Shown: in pieces, positions 55,389-64,000 of the stretch
Numbering within the stretch: the first letter of the stretch is position 1
Layout: each line of letters opens with the position of its first letter
Assembly (NCBI RefSeq): GCF_000878195.1
Contig: NZ_JXST01000016.1
Coordinates: 1-64,000 of the forward strand
Source: Mycolicibacterium llatzerense
GTDB lineage: Bacteria > Actinomycetota > Actinomycetes > Mycobacteriales > Mycobacteriaceae
Length of the DNA: 64,000 nucleotides
Direction: 5' to 3'
The notes under the pieces: generated by a model
Database searches by the model: none
The model's input: only the letters and a program-made list of their open reading frames with translations
What the model was told of the DNA's origin: nothing
Program-made: the position numbers and the translations under genes

Positions 55389-56752
55389 CCGAACGTGCCG
55401 AAGTGAGTGAACACGGCGCCGCGGCCGCCATCGAAATCCTGCCCGTGCCAGGGCTGCCCGAATTCCGCCCGGGTGACGACGTGGCCGCCGTCATCGCCGC
55501 CGCCGCCCCCTGGCTGCGCGACGACGACGTGCTGGTCGTCACCAGCAAGGTGCTCTCCAAGTCCGAGGGCCGCATCGTGGCCGCGCCGACCGACCCCGAC
55601 GAGCGGGACGCCCTGCGGCGCAGGCTGATCAATGACGAGGCCGTGCGCGTGCTGGCCCGCAAGGGCCGCACCCTGATCACCGAGAACGCCATCGGCTTGG
55701 TCCAGGCCGCCGCCGGTGTCGACGGTTCCAATGTGAGCACAACCGAATTGGCCCTGCTGCCGGTCGACCCCGACGGCAGCGCGGCCCGGCTGCGCACCGG
55801 CCTGGCCGAGCGGCTCGGCGTCACCGTCGCCGTCGTCGTCACCGACACCATGGGCCGGGCCTGGCGCAACGGTCAGATCGATGCCGCCATCGGCGCGGCG
55901 GGACTGGCTGTGCTGCACGGCTATTCCGGTGTCCAGGACACCCATGGCAACGAATTGCTGGTGACGGAGGTCGCCATCGCGGACGAGATCGCGGCCGCCG
56001 CCGATCTGGTCAAGGGCAAGCTGACCGGCATCCCCGTCGCCGTCGTGCGGGGCCTGTCGCCGCGCGACGACGGCTCGAACGGCCGGACCCTGGTGCGCGC
56101 CGGTCAGGACGACCTGTTCTGGCTGGGCACCGAGGAAGCACTGGCGTTGGGCCGCAGGCAGGCTCAGCTAATGCGTCGTTCGGTGCGCACGTTCAGCGCC
56201 GAGCCGGTCGCACCGGAACTCATCGAGGAATCCGTCGCCGAGGCCCTGACCGCGCCCGCACCGCACCACACCCGCCCGGTCCGCTTCGTCTGGGTGCAGG
56301 ACCACGACACGCGGATCCGGTTGCTGGACCGCATGAAAGACAAGTGGCGTACCGACCTGACCGGCGATGGCCGGCCCGCCGATTCGGTCGACCGGCGCGT
56401 GGGACGCGGCCAGATCCTCTACGACGCACCGGAACTCGTCATCCCGTTCCTGGTTCCCGATGGCGCACACAGCTATCCGGACACGGCCCGCACCGACGCC
56501 GAGCACACCATGTTCACCGTCGCGGTGGGCGCCGCGGTGCAGGGGCTGCTGGTGGCCCTGGCCGCGCGGGATGTCGGCAGCTGCTGGATCGGGTCGACGA
56601 TCTTCGCCGCCGACCTCGTGCGCGCCGAACTCGACCTGCCGGCCGACTGGGAACCGCTGGGCGCCATCGCCATCGGCCATCTGCCCGAGACCGACGAGCC
56701 ACGGGCACCGCGGGAGCCGGTAGCCACCGACGAGCTCTTGATCCGCCGATGA
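55385..56752 (+). CDS. fbiB: FbiB, bifunctional F420:gamma-glutamyl ligase / dehydro-F420 reductase
   Basis: 455 residues. The N-terminal CofE domain (about 1-245; [53 protein letters not shown]) adds the poly-gamma-glutamate tail. The C-terminal nitroreductase-like FMN domain (about 260-455; [12 protein letters not shown] ... [11 protein letters not shown]) reduces dehydro-F420-0. GTG start overlaps fbiA (GTGA); stop overlaps the nudix start (ATGA). Confidence 0.95.
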   Translation: MTERAEVSEHGAAAAIEILPVPGLPEFRPGDDVAAVIAAAAPWLRDDDVLVVTSKVLSKSEGRIVAAPTDPDERDALRRRLINDEAVRVLARKGRTLITENAIGLVQAAAGVDGSNVSTTELALLPVDPDGSAARLRTGLAERLGVTVAVVVTDTMGRAWRNGQIDAAIGAAGLAVLHGYSGVQDTHGNELLVTEVAIADEIAAAADLVKGKLTGIPVAVVRGLSPRDDGSNGRTLVRAGQDDLFWLGTEEALALGRRQAQLMRRSVRTFSAEPVAPELIEESVAEALTAPAPHHTRPVRFVWVQDHDTRIRLLDRMKDKWRTDLTGDGRPADSVDRRVGRGQILYDAPELVIPFLVPDGAHSYPDTARTDAEHTMFTVAVGAAVQGLLVALAARDVGSCWIGSTIFAADLVRAELDLPADWEPLGAIAIGHLPETDEPRAPREPVATDELLIRR

Positions 56753-57294
56753 GCGACACCCTGCACGCCTCCGTTGTGGCAGCACTGCGCGACTGGCCGG
56801 CCCCGGACGCTGACCAGGACACGTTGCGGCACGCGGTCGCGGCATTCGTCGCAGCCAGGCCCGACGCCTGCCGGCGGGCCTGCGAGCCCGGGCACATCAC
56901 CGCGTCGGCTCTGGTGCTCGATCACACCCGGACCAAGGCCCTGCTCACCCTGCACCCGCGGTTGGGCCGCTGGGTGCAACTCGGCGGCCATTGCGAGGAC
57001 GTCGACACCGACATCCGGGCCGCCGCATTGCGTGAGGCCACCGAAGAATCCGGTATCGCCGGATTGACTATCGCCGAGTTGCCGGCCGCGCTGCACGTGC
57101 ACGCGCTGACCTGCTCACTGGGCGTCCCGACCCGGCATCTCGACGTGCAGTACCTGGCCGTCGCGCCCGAGCACGCCGAAATTCATTGCAGCGACGAATC
57201 GCTGGATCTGCGGTGGTGGCCCCTGGACGCACTCCCGGACCCCGACCCCGGCCTGGAACGGCTCGCGCGGGCCGCTCAGACGTCCGTCGAGTAA
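56749..57294 (+). CDS. NUDIX hydrolase at the end of the fbi operon
   Basis: 181 residues. Nudix box [25 protein letters not shown] (read in two parts) with the REATEE core. Hydrolyses a nucleoside diphosphate-X compound; the position after fbiB suggests a role with F420 precursors or as a housekeeping enzyme, but this is inference. ATG overlaps the fbiB stop. Its 3' end overlaps the convergent manC gene by 19 bp. Confidence 0.9.
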   Translation: MSDTLHASVVAALRDWPAPDADQDTLRHAVAAFVAARPDACRRACEPGHITASALVLDHTRTKALLTLHPRLGRWVQLGGHCEDVDTDIRAAALREATEESGIAGLTIAELPAALHVHALTCSLGVPTRHLDVQYLAVAPEHAEIHCSDESLDLRWWPLDALPDPDPGLERLARAAQTSVE

Positions 57295-58364
57295 CGAATA
57301 CCGCCGTCGGGGATGGTGACCCCCGGCCACACCCGCGCACCGCGCAGCAGCTCGCACCGGGCGCCGATGTTGGCACCGTCACCGATCACGCCGTCGCGAA
57401 TCAGCGCGCGCGGGCCGATCCGGGCGCCGAACCCGATGATGGACCGCTCGATCACCGACCCCGCCTCGATCTTGACGCCGTCGAAGATCACCGCACCGTC
57501 CAGCCGGGCACCGGCGCCGATCTCGGCGCCGCGGCCCACCACGGTCCCGCCGATCAACAACGCACCGGGCGCCACCGCGGCACCCTCGTGCACCAGGCTC
57601 TCGCCGCGGTGCCCGTCGAGCACCGGCGACGGCGCGATACCGCGCACCAGATCCGCTGAGCCACGGACGAAGTCGTCGGGCGTACCCATGTCACGCCAGT
57701 AGCTGGCGTCGACGTAACCGCACACCTTGAAACCGTCGGACAGCAGCTTGGGGAACACCTCGCGCTCCACCGACACCTCACGGCCGGTGGGGATCTCGTC
57801 GATCACCTCACGCTGGAACAGGTAGCAGCCGGCGTTGATCTGGTCGGTCGGCGGGTCCTGCGTCTTCTCCAGGAACGCCGTCACCACACCATCGGAATCG
57901 GTTGGCACACAACCGAACGCCCGCGGGTCGCTCACCCGCACCAGGTGCAGCGTGACATCGGCCTGCCGCTCGAGGTGGCTGGTCAGCATCGCGCGCAGGT
58001 CCAGGCCGGAGAGCACGTCGCCGTTGAACACCATGGCGGTCCGGTGGCGCAGCTTGGGCGCCACGTTGGCGATACCGCCACCGGTGCCCCGGGCCTCCTC
58101 CTCCACCACGTACTCGATCTCGAGGCCCAGCTTGGAACCGTCGCCGAATTCCTCCTCGAACACCTCCGCCTTGTACGAGGTGCCCAGCACCACGTGGCGG
58201 ATGCCCGCGGCGGCGATCCGCGCGAGCAGGTGGGACAGGAACGGCACACCAGCGGTCGGCAGCATCGGCTTGGGCGCCGAAAGGGTCAGCGGGCGCAGCC
58301 GGGTGCCCTGTCCACCCACCAGGATGACCGCGTCGACGTCAACCGGATTCACCGCGTCACTCAA
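57276..58364 (-). CDS. manC: Mannose-1-phosphate guanylyltransferase (GDP-mannose pyrophosphorylase)
   Basis: About 362 residues. Nucleotidyltransferase motif AVILVGGQGTRLRPLTL, KPMLP, the EKTQDPPTDQINAG loop and VFNGDVL. A C-terminal left-handed beta-helix follows (VIGDGANIG and similar hexapeptides). Makes GDP-mannose for mannolipids and arabinomannans. Start unclear: TTG at 58364 has AAAGGA 6 nt upstream; GTG at 58379 and at 58352 (closest to the M. tuberculosis length) are alternatives. Confidence 0.93.
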   Translation of the reverse strand: MSDAVNPVDVDAVILVGGQGTRLRPLTLSAPKPMLPTAGVPFLSHLLARIAAAGIRHVVLGTSYKAEVFEEEFGDGSKLGLEIEYVVEEEARGTGGGIANVAPKLRHRTAMVFNGDVLSGLDLRAMLTSHLERQADVTLHLVRVSDPRAFGCVPTDSDGVVTAFLEKTQDPPTDQINAGCYLFQREVIDEIPTGREVSVEREVFPKLLSDGFKVCGYVDASYWRDMGTPDDFVRGSADLVRGIAPSPVLDGHRGESLVHEGAAVAPGALLIGGTVVGRGAEIGAGARLDGAVIFDGVKIEAGSVIERSIIGFGARIGPRALIRDGVIGDGANIGARCELLRGARVWPGVTIPDGGIRYSTDV

Positions 58365-58439
58365 CTCGCGTCCTTTCACCTTGACTGAAGATGTCTGCGC
58401 CGATGCAAGCCCCCGCCACGATCGGTCGTCGCAGGTAGC

Positions 58440-59384
58440 CTAGTTTGCCCGACGGCGCTTACGCCTGGAATTGCCCACCACCGCGCGTTCGCGGGCGCCG
58501 AGGGCCGATTTGATGGTCCATCGCAGCGGGGCCTGCCACCAGCGCGGATGCCGGTCGGCCAGGAATGTATAGGTGCTGCGGTGATGTGCGGCCAGGTTGC
58601 GGGCCGGGTCACGTCCGGTGGAATGTCCCTTGTCGTGCAGGATTTCGGCGGCCGGCACGTACACGTTCTGCCAGCCCCCGCGTGCCAGCCGGTCGCCCAG
58701 GTCGACGTCCTCCATGTACATGAAGTAGTTCTCGTCGAATCCGCCGATCTGCCGGAACGCCTTGGTGCGCAACAACAGACACGAACCCGACAACCAGCCG
58801 ACCGCGCGTTCGCTCGGCTCCAGCCGGTCCTGGCGGTAGGCCGCCGTCCACGGGTTGGATTTCCAGAACGGACCGACCACGGCATGCATGCCACCGCGGA
58901 TCAGGCTCGGCTGATGCCGGGCCGAGGGGTACACCGAACCGTCGGGATCGCGGATGAGCGGTCCCACCGAGCCGGCGGCCGGCCAGCGCGCCGCACCGGC
59001 GAACAGCTCGTCGATGCTGTGCGGCCCCCATTGCACGTCAGGGTTGACCACCACGAAGAACTCCTGGTCGACGACGCTGTCGGGCGTGTCGAGGTAGGCC
59101 GCCACCGCGCGGTTCACCGCGGTGCCGTAGCCGAGGTTGCCGCCGGTACGGAACAACTCGACGTCGGCATACCGGTGCAGGGCCGCCTCGGGGGCACCGT
59201 CGGTCGATCCGTTGTCGGCCATCACCACCAGCAGCTTGCGATCGGTGGCGTGCGCCAGCGTCTTCAGGAAACGGTCCAGATGCGGGCCGGGCGAATAGGT
59301 CACCGTCACCACGAGCAGCGGGCGGTCCGGCACAGGTGATCTGTCGGACTGCGTCCTCGGCGGTCCGGAAGGCTGCTCGATCAC
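58440..59384 (-). CDS. wbbL: WbbL, rhamnosyltransferase of the arabinogalactan linker
   Basis: 314 residues, GT2 family. DNGSTDG and NPDVQWG (nucleotide-sugar and metal sites), then GSCLLLRTKAFRQIGGFDE and YMEDVDLG. Transfers rhamnose from dTDP-Rha to GlcNAc-PP-decaprenol, an essential step. GTG start at 59384. In M. tuberculosis rmlD follows upstream in the same orientation; here the next gene is the divergent lcp1. Confidence 0.93.
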   Translation of the reverse strand: MIEQPSGPPRTQSDRSPVPDRPLLVVTVTYSPGPHLDRFLKTLAHATDRKLLVVMADNGSTDGAPEAALHRYADVELFRTGGNLGYGTAVNRAVAAYLDTPDSVVDQEFFVVVNPDVQWGPHSIDELFAGAARWPAAGSVGPLIRDPDGSVYPSARHQPSLIRGGMHAVVGPFWKSNPWTAAYRQDRLEPSERAVGWLSGSCLLLRTKAFRQIGGFDENYFMYMEDVDLGDRLARGGWQNVYVPAAEILHDKGHSTGRDPARNLAAHHRSTYTFLADRHPRWWQAPLRWTIKSALGARERAVVGNSRRKRRRAN

Positions 59385-59486
59385 GGGCTAGAGGTTAGCG
59401 GGCCGACGGCCGTACCCGCACCAGGGTGTGACCCGCCGAACCCCGGGCTACCGGCCACGGCAACCGCTCACCAGTAGCCTGTCCTG

Positions 59487-60956
59487 GTGCCAGGTCGACT
59501 GTTCCGCATCCTCGCCGTCATGCTGACGGTGCTCGTGACGGTGGGCACCGGCTTGGCCTGGAGCAGCCTGCGTTCGCTGGAATCGGGCATCAACCGCATC
59601 AGTGCCGCGGCCCTGGGCGGCGGGGGCGACGACGGTGCCGTCGACATCCTGCTGGTGGGCATGGACAGCCGCACCGACGCGCACGGAAACCCCTTGTCAG
59701 AGGACGAACTCGCGACACTGCGGGCCGGCGACGACGTCTCCACCAACACCGACACCATCATCCTGGTTCGTATCCCCAACAACGGGCGCTCGGCCACCGC
59801 CATCTCCATCCCGCGCGACTCCTATGTGCAGTCGCCGGGTCTGGGCAAGACCAAGATCAACGGCGTCTTCGGTCAGGTGAAGCTCGAGAAGATGAAGGAA
59901 CTCGTCGAGCAGCAGCGCGAGGACGCGGCCACCGCGGAACCGAAGGCCGTCGAGGCCGGACGCGAAGCGCTGATCAAAACCGTGGCAAAGCTCACAGGCG
60001 TCACCGTCGATCACTACGCCGAGGTCGGGTTGCTGGGCTTCGCCTTGATCACCGACGCGCTCGGCGGCGTCAACGTGTGTCTGAAGAACGCCGTCGACGA
60101 ACCGTTGTCGGGGGCCAACTTCCCGGCCGGCTGGCAGAAACTCAACGGCCCGCAGGCCCTGAGCTTCGTGCGGCAGCGCCACGATCTGCCCCGCGGCGAC
60201 CTGGACCGGGTGACCCGTCAGCAGGTGTTCATGGCGTCGCTGGCGCACGACATCATCTCCGGGCAGACTCTGTCCAGCCCCAGCACCCTGGGCCGGCTGC
60301 GCCAGGCCGTGCAGCGGTCGGTGGTGCTGTCCGACGGTTGGGACATCATGGATTTCGTCCAGCAGATGCAGAAGCTGGCGGGCGGCAACGTGGCATTCGC
60401 CACCATCCCGGTGCTGGCCGAGGACGGCTGGAGCGACGACGGCACCCAGAGCGTCGTGCGGGTCGATCCCGCGGAGGTGCAGGAGTGGGTGGCCGGTCTG
60501 CTCAAGGATCAGGCCGACGGCAAGACCGAGAAGCTGGCCTACACGCCCGGCAACACCACCGTCGACGTGGTCAACGACAGTGACATCAACGGGCTGGCCG
60601 CGGCGGTGTCGGAGGTACTCACCGCAAAGGGCTTCGTCGCAGGCAAGATCGGCAACAACGAGGCCGACCACGTGACGGCGAGCCAGATCCAGGCCGCGAA
60701 GTCGGACGATCTCGGGGCGCAGGCCATCGCCCAGCAACTGGGCAATCTGCCCGTGGTGGAGAACGCATCGGTGCCCAGCGGTGCCGTGCGGGTGGTGCTG
60801 GCGCACGACTACGCGGGGCCCGGCTCCGGCTTGGAGGGCGGAACGCACACCGTGACGCAATCCGCTGCCGACACCACCGATTCCGGTGCGACCACGCCGG
60901 TGCCGCCGTCCCCGATCATCACGGCGGGTACCTCCGATCCGAAGTGCGTCGACTGA
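59487..60956 (+). CDS. lcp1: LytR-CpsA-Psr ligase (Lcp1-like, Rv3267)
   Basis: 489 residues. One N-terminal membrane helix (LAVMLTVLVTVGTGLAW), an LCP catalytic domain (about 50-300; LLVGMDSRTD, NTDTIILVRIP, SIPRDSYV, RHDLPRGDLDR) and a C-terminal LytR_C domain. Ligates arabinogalactan to peptidoglycan at the outer face. Leaderless GTG: TAGCCT at 59475-59480, 6 nt before it. Two bases separate it from the next gene. Confidence 0.93.
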   Translation: MPGRLFRILAVMLTVLVTVGTGLAWSSLRSLESGINRISAAALGGGGDDGAVDILLVGMDSRTDAHGNPLSEDELATLRAGDDVSTNTDTIILVRIPNNGRSATAISIPRDSYVQSPGLGKTKINGVFGQVKLEKMKELVEQQREDAATAEPKAVEAGREALIKTVAKLTGVTVDHYAEVGLLGFALITDALGGVNVCLKNAVDEPLSGANFPAGWQKLNGPQALSFVRQRHDLPRGDLDRVTRQQVFMASLAHDIISGQTLSSPSTLGRLRQAVQRSVVLSDGWDIMDFVQQMQKLAGGNVAFATIPVLAEDGWSDDGTQSVVRVDPAEVQEWVAGLLKDQADGKTEKLAYTPGNTTVDVVNDSDINGLAAAVSEVLTAKGFVAGKIGNNEADHVTASQIQAAKSDDLGAQAIAQQLGNLPVVENASVPSGAVRVVLAHDYAGPGSGLEGGTHTVTQSAADTTDSGATTPVPPSPIITAGTSDPKCVD

Positions 60957-60958
60957 CC

Positions 60959-61675
60959 ATGACCAATCTGTCCAGCGCGATCCTCGACCCGTTGCTGCGT
61001 GCCGACCCGGCCGGGCCGCGCATCACCTACTACGACGACGCCACCGGCGAGCGCATCGAGCTGTCGGCGGTGACGCTGGGCAACTGGGCCGCCAAGACCG
61101 CCAACCTGCTGCGCGACGAACTGGGCGCCGGGCCGGGCAGCCGGGTCGCGGTGCTGCTGCCCGCGCACTGGCAGACGGCGGGCGTGCTGTTCGGAATCTG
61201 GTACATCGGCGCGGAAGTTGTTGCCGGCGAATCACTTCCGGCGGACTGTGACGTCGCGCTGTGCACGGCCGAGCTCCTCGACGCGGCCGACGAGACCGGC
61301 GCCGCCGAAGTCGTGGTGCTGTCACTCGACCCGTTCGGCAAGTCCGTCCCCGACCTGCCGATCGGGGTCACCGACTACGCCACCGCCGTGCGGGTGCACG
61401 GCGACCAGATCGTGCCCGAACGCGCGCCCGGTCCGGCACTGGCCGGCCGGTCGGTCGACGACGTGCTCGCCGAAGCCCGCAGCGGTGCTGCGGCAAAGGG
61501 ATTCACCGCAGGCACCAGGCTGCTGTCGACCGCCGCCTGGGGTACCGCCGACGAACTCGTCGCCAACCTGCTGGCAGTGTTCGCCGGCGGCGCCTCCCTG
61601 GTGCAGGTGGCCAACCCCGACGCGGGCGCGCTGGAGCGGCGCCGCGCGACGGAGAAGGTCACCCAAGACCTCTAG
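60959..61675 (+). CDS. TIGR03089 family protein (Rv3268-like)
   Basis: 238 residues. The N-terminal half resembles the start of AMP-binding enzymes (VTLGNWAAKTANLLRDEL, VAVLLPAHWQTAGVLFG), but the rest lacks the ATP-binding P-loop and the adenylation C-domain. Function unknown. The ATG at 60959 lies 2 nt after the lcp1 stop, so the genes are probably one transcript. Convergent with fadE25 (9 bp between stops). Confidence 0.88.
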   Translation: MTNLSSAILDPLLRADPAGPRITYYDDATGERIELSAVTLGNWAAKTANLLRDELGAGPGSRVAVLLPAHWQTAGVLFGIWYIGAEVVAGESLPADCDVALCTAELLDAADETGAAEVVVLSLDPFGKSVPDLPIGVTDYATAVRVHGDQIVPERAPGPALAGRSVDDVLAEARSGAAAKGFTAGTRLLSTAAWGTADELVANLLAVFAGGASLVQVANPDAGALERRRATEKVTQDL

Positions 61676-61684
61676 CCCGACGCG

Positions 61685-62845
61685 TCAGCGCAGCAGAGCG
61701 CGGGACATCACGACCCGCTGAATCTGGTTGGTGCCCTCGTAGATCTGGGTGATCTTGGCGTCGCGCATCATGCGCTCCACCGGGAAGTCGACGGTGTAAC
61801 CGGCGCCGCCGAACAGCTGCACGGCGTTGGTGGTGACCTCCATCGCGACATCCGAGGCGAAACACTTCGACGCCGCCGAGATGAAGCCCAGGTTGCCTTC
61901 ACCACGCTCGGCGCGGGCCGCGGCGCTGTAGACCATCAGCCGGGCCGCCTCGGTCTTCATCGCCATGTCCGCGATCATGAACTCCACGCCCTGGAACTGG
62001 CTGATCGACTTGCCGAACTGCTTGCGGTCCTTGGTGTAGGCGATGGCCGCGTCCAGCGCACCCTGCGCCACCCCGACGGCCTGCGCGCCGATCGTGGGAC
62101 GGGTGTGGTCGAGCGTCGCCAGGGCGGTCTTGAAGCCGGTGCCCGGCTCGCCGATGATCCGGTCGCCGGGGATGCGGCAGTTCTCGAAGTACAGCTCGAC
62201 GGTCGGCGAGCCCTTGATGCCGAGCTTGCGCTCCTTCGGGCCGATGGTGAAGCCCTCGTCGTCGAGGTGCACCATGAACGCCGAGATGCCGTTGGCGCCC
62301 TTGTCGGGGTCGGTCACGGCCATCACGGTGTACCAGGTCGACTTGCCACCGTTGGTGATCCACGCCTTGGCGCCGTTGAGGATCCAGTCGTCGCCGTCGG
62401 CCTTGGCGCGGGTGCGCATGGCGGCGGCGTCGCTACCGGCCTCGCGCTCGGACAGCGCATAAGAAGCAAGCGCGCCATCAACCAAATCCGGCAGCACCTT
62501 GCGCTTGAGATCGTCGGACCCGCTCAGGATCAGGCCCATGGTGCCGAGTTTGTTGACCGCGGGGATCAGCGACGCCGAGACGTCGACCCGGGCGACTTCC
62601 TCGATGACGATGCACGCGGCGACCGAGTCCGCGCCCTGGCCGCCGAACTCCTCCGGGACGTGGACGGCGTTGAAGCCCGACGCGGTCAGCGCGTCACTGG
62701 CCTCCTGCGGGAAGCGGGCGTGCTCGTCGACGTCGGCGGCGTACGGAGCGATTTCCTTCTCGGCCAGGGCCCGGATCGCGGCCCGAAGCTCCTGATGCTC
62801 TTCCGGCAGCTGAAACAGATCGAATGACGGGTTACCGAGAGACAT
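61685..62845 (-). CDS. fadE25: Acyl-CoA dehydrogenase FadE25-like
   Basis: 386 residues. Three-domain acyl-CoA dehydrogenase: SYALSEREAGSDAAAMRT and WITNGG (FAD/acyl site), RKQFGKSISQFQGVEFMIAD, and the catalytic Glu (about 370) in IYEGTNQIQR. Beta-oxidation or branched-chain catabolism. ATG at 62845. It stands where M. tuberculosis has Rv3274c, although Rv3269-Rv3273 are absent between it and the TIGR03089 gene. Confidence 0.94.
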   Translation of the reverse strand: MSLGNPSFDLFQLPEEHQELRAAIRALAEKEIAPYAADVDEHARFPQEASDALTASGFNAVHVPEEFGGQGADSVAACIVIEEVARVDVSASLIPAVNKLGTMGLILSGSDDLKRKVLPDLVDGALASYALSEREAGSDAAAMRTRAKADGDDWILNGAKAWITNGGKSTWYTVMAVTDPDKGANGISAFMVHLDDEGFTIGPKERKLGIKGSPTVELYFENCRIPGDRIIGEPGTGFKTALATLDHTRPTIGAQAVGVAQGALDAAIAYTKDRKQFGKSISQFQGVEFMIADMAMKTEAARLMVYSAAARAERGEGNLGFISAASKCFASDVAMEVTTNAVQLFGGAGYTVDFPVERMMRDAKITQIYEGTNQIQRVVMSRALLR

Positions 62846-62901
62846 TGATGGCTCCTTGCCTGCTCATGTGGCGAGATACGGGTTGCTACTCGTCGGTAAC
62901 T

Positions 62902-63726
62902 TTACCGCCCCTGGCCCGACACCTTCTGCAGACCACGGACCAACTCGCGGTAGGTGCGGTGATAGACGGTGCGCAGCGTCTCGCTACGGCGCAGCACGTC
63001 GACGGCCGTCACCGGGCCGAGCAGCAGCACCGGATGCCCGGCGAAAACCGAGGTGGTGTGCTGCATGCGGGCCGAGCGGTGCGCCGCCGACTCCAGTTCG
63101 GCCTGGTAGTAGTCGCAGTACTCCGGCTGGGTGAAGAACACCTTGTTGAACCCGATCGCGAACGGGGCCAGCCCGGCTCCGTCGTCGAGGTACTTCAGTG
63201 TGCCGACCGCGACGCCGGGCCAGAACTCGTTGAAGACGTCGTCGGCGATCACGACGCCGCCGTCGGCCAGCGTGGCCTCGGCCAGCTGCATGTCGCTGTA
63301 GACGATCTCCTCGGTGTGCCCACCGTCGACGCTGAAGAACCTGATGGGCCCACCCGCCTCCTCCAGCAGCACCTCGGGTGCCAGCTTGGTGGAGTCGCCC
63401 TGGTGGATCACCACGCCGTTCATCGACGACCACACATCGACGTTGCTGGTGAACTTCGCCAGGTCACCGGCCCCGGAACCGTCGATGTTGAGGTCCTGGT
63501 CGCCGAAAATGTCGATGGCAACAGACTTTTCGTCGTCTCGCTGCAACAGGTTCAGGCCGATGAACAGCTTGCCGTGGTGCACGCCGATCTCGGCGACCGC
63601 ACCGGCGACGGACCTGGCCCGCTGGGCCTCGTCCAGCGCCCCCGCGACCAGGAGCACCTCTGGCTCCATGAATCCCGTGACGAGCTTGTGGCCGACGCTG
63701 CGGTACCGCGCGAATGAAGATTTCAT
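62902..63726 (-). CDS. Class I SAM-dependent methyltransferase-like protein
   Basis: 274 residues. VAEIGVHHGKLFIGLN has the motif I position of Methyltransf_24 proteins, VAIDIF the motif II strand, and FFSVDGGHTEE and GGVVIADDVF match the later DGxH/DD motifs. The substrate is unknown; such proteins often methylate glycans or polyketides. The ATG at 63726 is 11 nt downstream of the purE stop, same strand. Confidence 0.85.
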   Translation of the reverse strand: MKSSFARYRSVGHKLVTGFMEPEVLLVAGALDEAQRARSVAGAVAEIGVHHGKLFIGLNLLQRDDEKSVAIDIFGDQDLNIDGSGAGDLAKFTSNVDVWSSMNGVVIHQGDSTKLAPEVLLEEAGGPIRFFSVDGGHTEEIVYSDMQLAEATLADGGVVIADDVFNEFWPGVAVGTLKYLDDGAGLAPFAIGFNKVFFTQPEYCDYYQAELESAAHRSARMQHTTSVFAGHPVLLLGPVTAVDVLRRSETLRTVYHRTYRELVRGLQKVSGQGR

Positions 63727-63737
63727 CGCTCGTGAGC

Positions 63738-64000
63738 TTACTTGCCCAGCAACCGATTCCGTAGCGCCTCGTCCTTGTCGAGCACCATCTGCTCCAGGTC
63801 CGCCTGGAAGCGCTGCATCCGGGCACGCAATCCGGCATCGGCCGACCCCAGGATGCGTACCGCCAGCAGGCCCGCGTTGCGTGCGCCGCCGATCGACACG
63901 GTGGCCACCGGCACACCGGCGGGCATCTGCACGATCGACAGCAACGAGTCCATGCCGTCCAGGCGGGCCAGCGGCACCGGCACGCCGATCACCGGCAGCG
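63738..64000 (-). CDS. purE: PurE, N5-CAIR mutase, C-terminal part (runs off the right edge)
   Basis: The visible 87 residues are the C-terminal end of Pur[21 protein letters not shown] in two blocks, [20 protein letters not shown] (the conserved MPxGxPV and GG loop) and AVRILG. Catalyses the CAIR rearrangement in purine synthesis. The start lies outside the window. Confidence 0.93.
   Translation of the reverse strand, partial: LPVIGVPVPLARLDGMDSLLSIVQMPAGVPVATVSIGGARNAGLLAVRILGSADAGLRARMQRFQADLEQMVLDKDEALRNRLLGK

Overview
This 64 kb window is chromosomal DNA of a mycobacterium, most likely a rapid grower (Mycolicibacterium type). It is GC-rich, has many leaderless starts (TAnnnT box 6-8 nt before ATG/GTG), and its gene order follows the M. 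tuberculosis stretch Rv3218 to Rv3275c almost gene by gene. The proteins are recognisably those orthologues (WhiB1, PdtaS, SigH/RshA, DesA3, Ppk2, SecA1, MtrAB-LpqB, SahH, AlkB-rubredoxins, ManA/ManB, long-form WhiB2/WhmD, FbiAB, WbbL, Lcp1, FadE25, PurE). All comparisons to M. tuberculosis are from memory; no search was run.

Layout. 0-6.5 kb: lipid kinase, whiB1, histidine kinase pdtaS, a biotinylated mini-protein, the 24-aa ribosomal protein bL37, the sigH-rshA stress module with its own SigH-type promoter, ybaK and an SDR. 6.5-10.1 kb: a lineage-variable block with a DUF2236 (MpaB-like) oxygenase between two similar small membrane proteins, and two methyltransferases. 10.1-13.2 kb: SRAP protein, aroA, rsgA. 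13.2-16.3 kb: desA3 and its flavin/ferredoxin reductase partner, which carry the same composite operator, plus a lipoprotein whose start codon lies in the desA3 terminator. 16.3-23.8 kb: ppk2, tgs3, secA1, hpf. 24.2-25.9 kb: an inserted, lower-GC two-gene unit of unknown function. 25.9-31.5 kb: comF, lpqB, mtrB, mtrA, tmk. 31.5-39 kb: an accessory insertion splitting the usual tmk-sahH pair (unknown protein, 13E12/HNH protein, TetR with nitrilase and membrane protein, secreted protein, CocE-type lipoprotein, small lipoprotein). 39-43 kb: sahH with a folded leader, then the alkB-rubA-rubB-TetR alkane operon. 43-48 kb: manB, TobH-like, manA and a CDF exporter as one operon. 48-52.5 kb: a second insertion with a giant BTAD/AAA regulator, a lipoprotein and an RDD membrane protein. 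52.5-64 kb: DUF3499, zincin-like protein, whiB2, fbiA-fbiB-nudix (coenzyme F420), manC, wbbL, Lcp1, a TIGR03089 protein, fadE25, a methyltransferase and the end of purE.

The backbone genes mostly serve cell-envelope construction (GDP-mannose, rhamnosyl linker, arabinogalactan ligation, membrane desaturation, wax/TAG synthesis, Sec export, MtrAB control of division) and redox/stress control (WhiB proteins, SigH, PdtaS, hibernation factor, F420). The least explained items are the shared desA3/reductase operator, the desA3 terminator overlapping a start codon, the DUF2236 unit with twin small membrane proteins, the low-GC two-gene unit, and the sahH leader fold.
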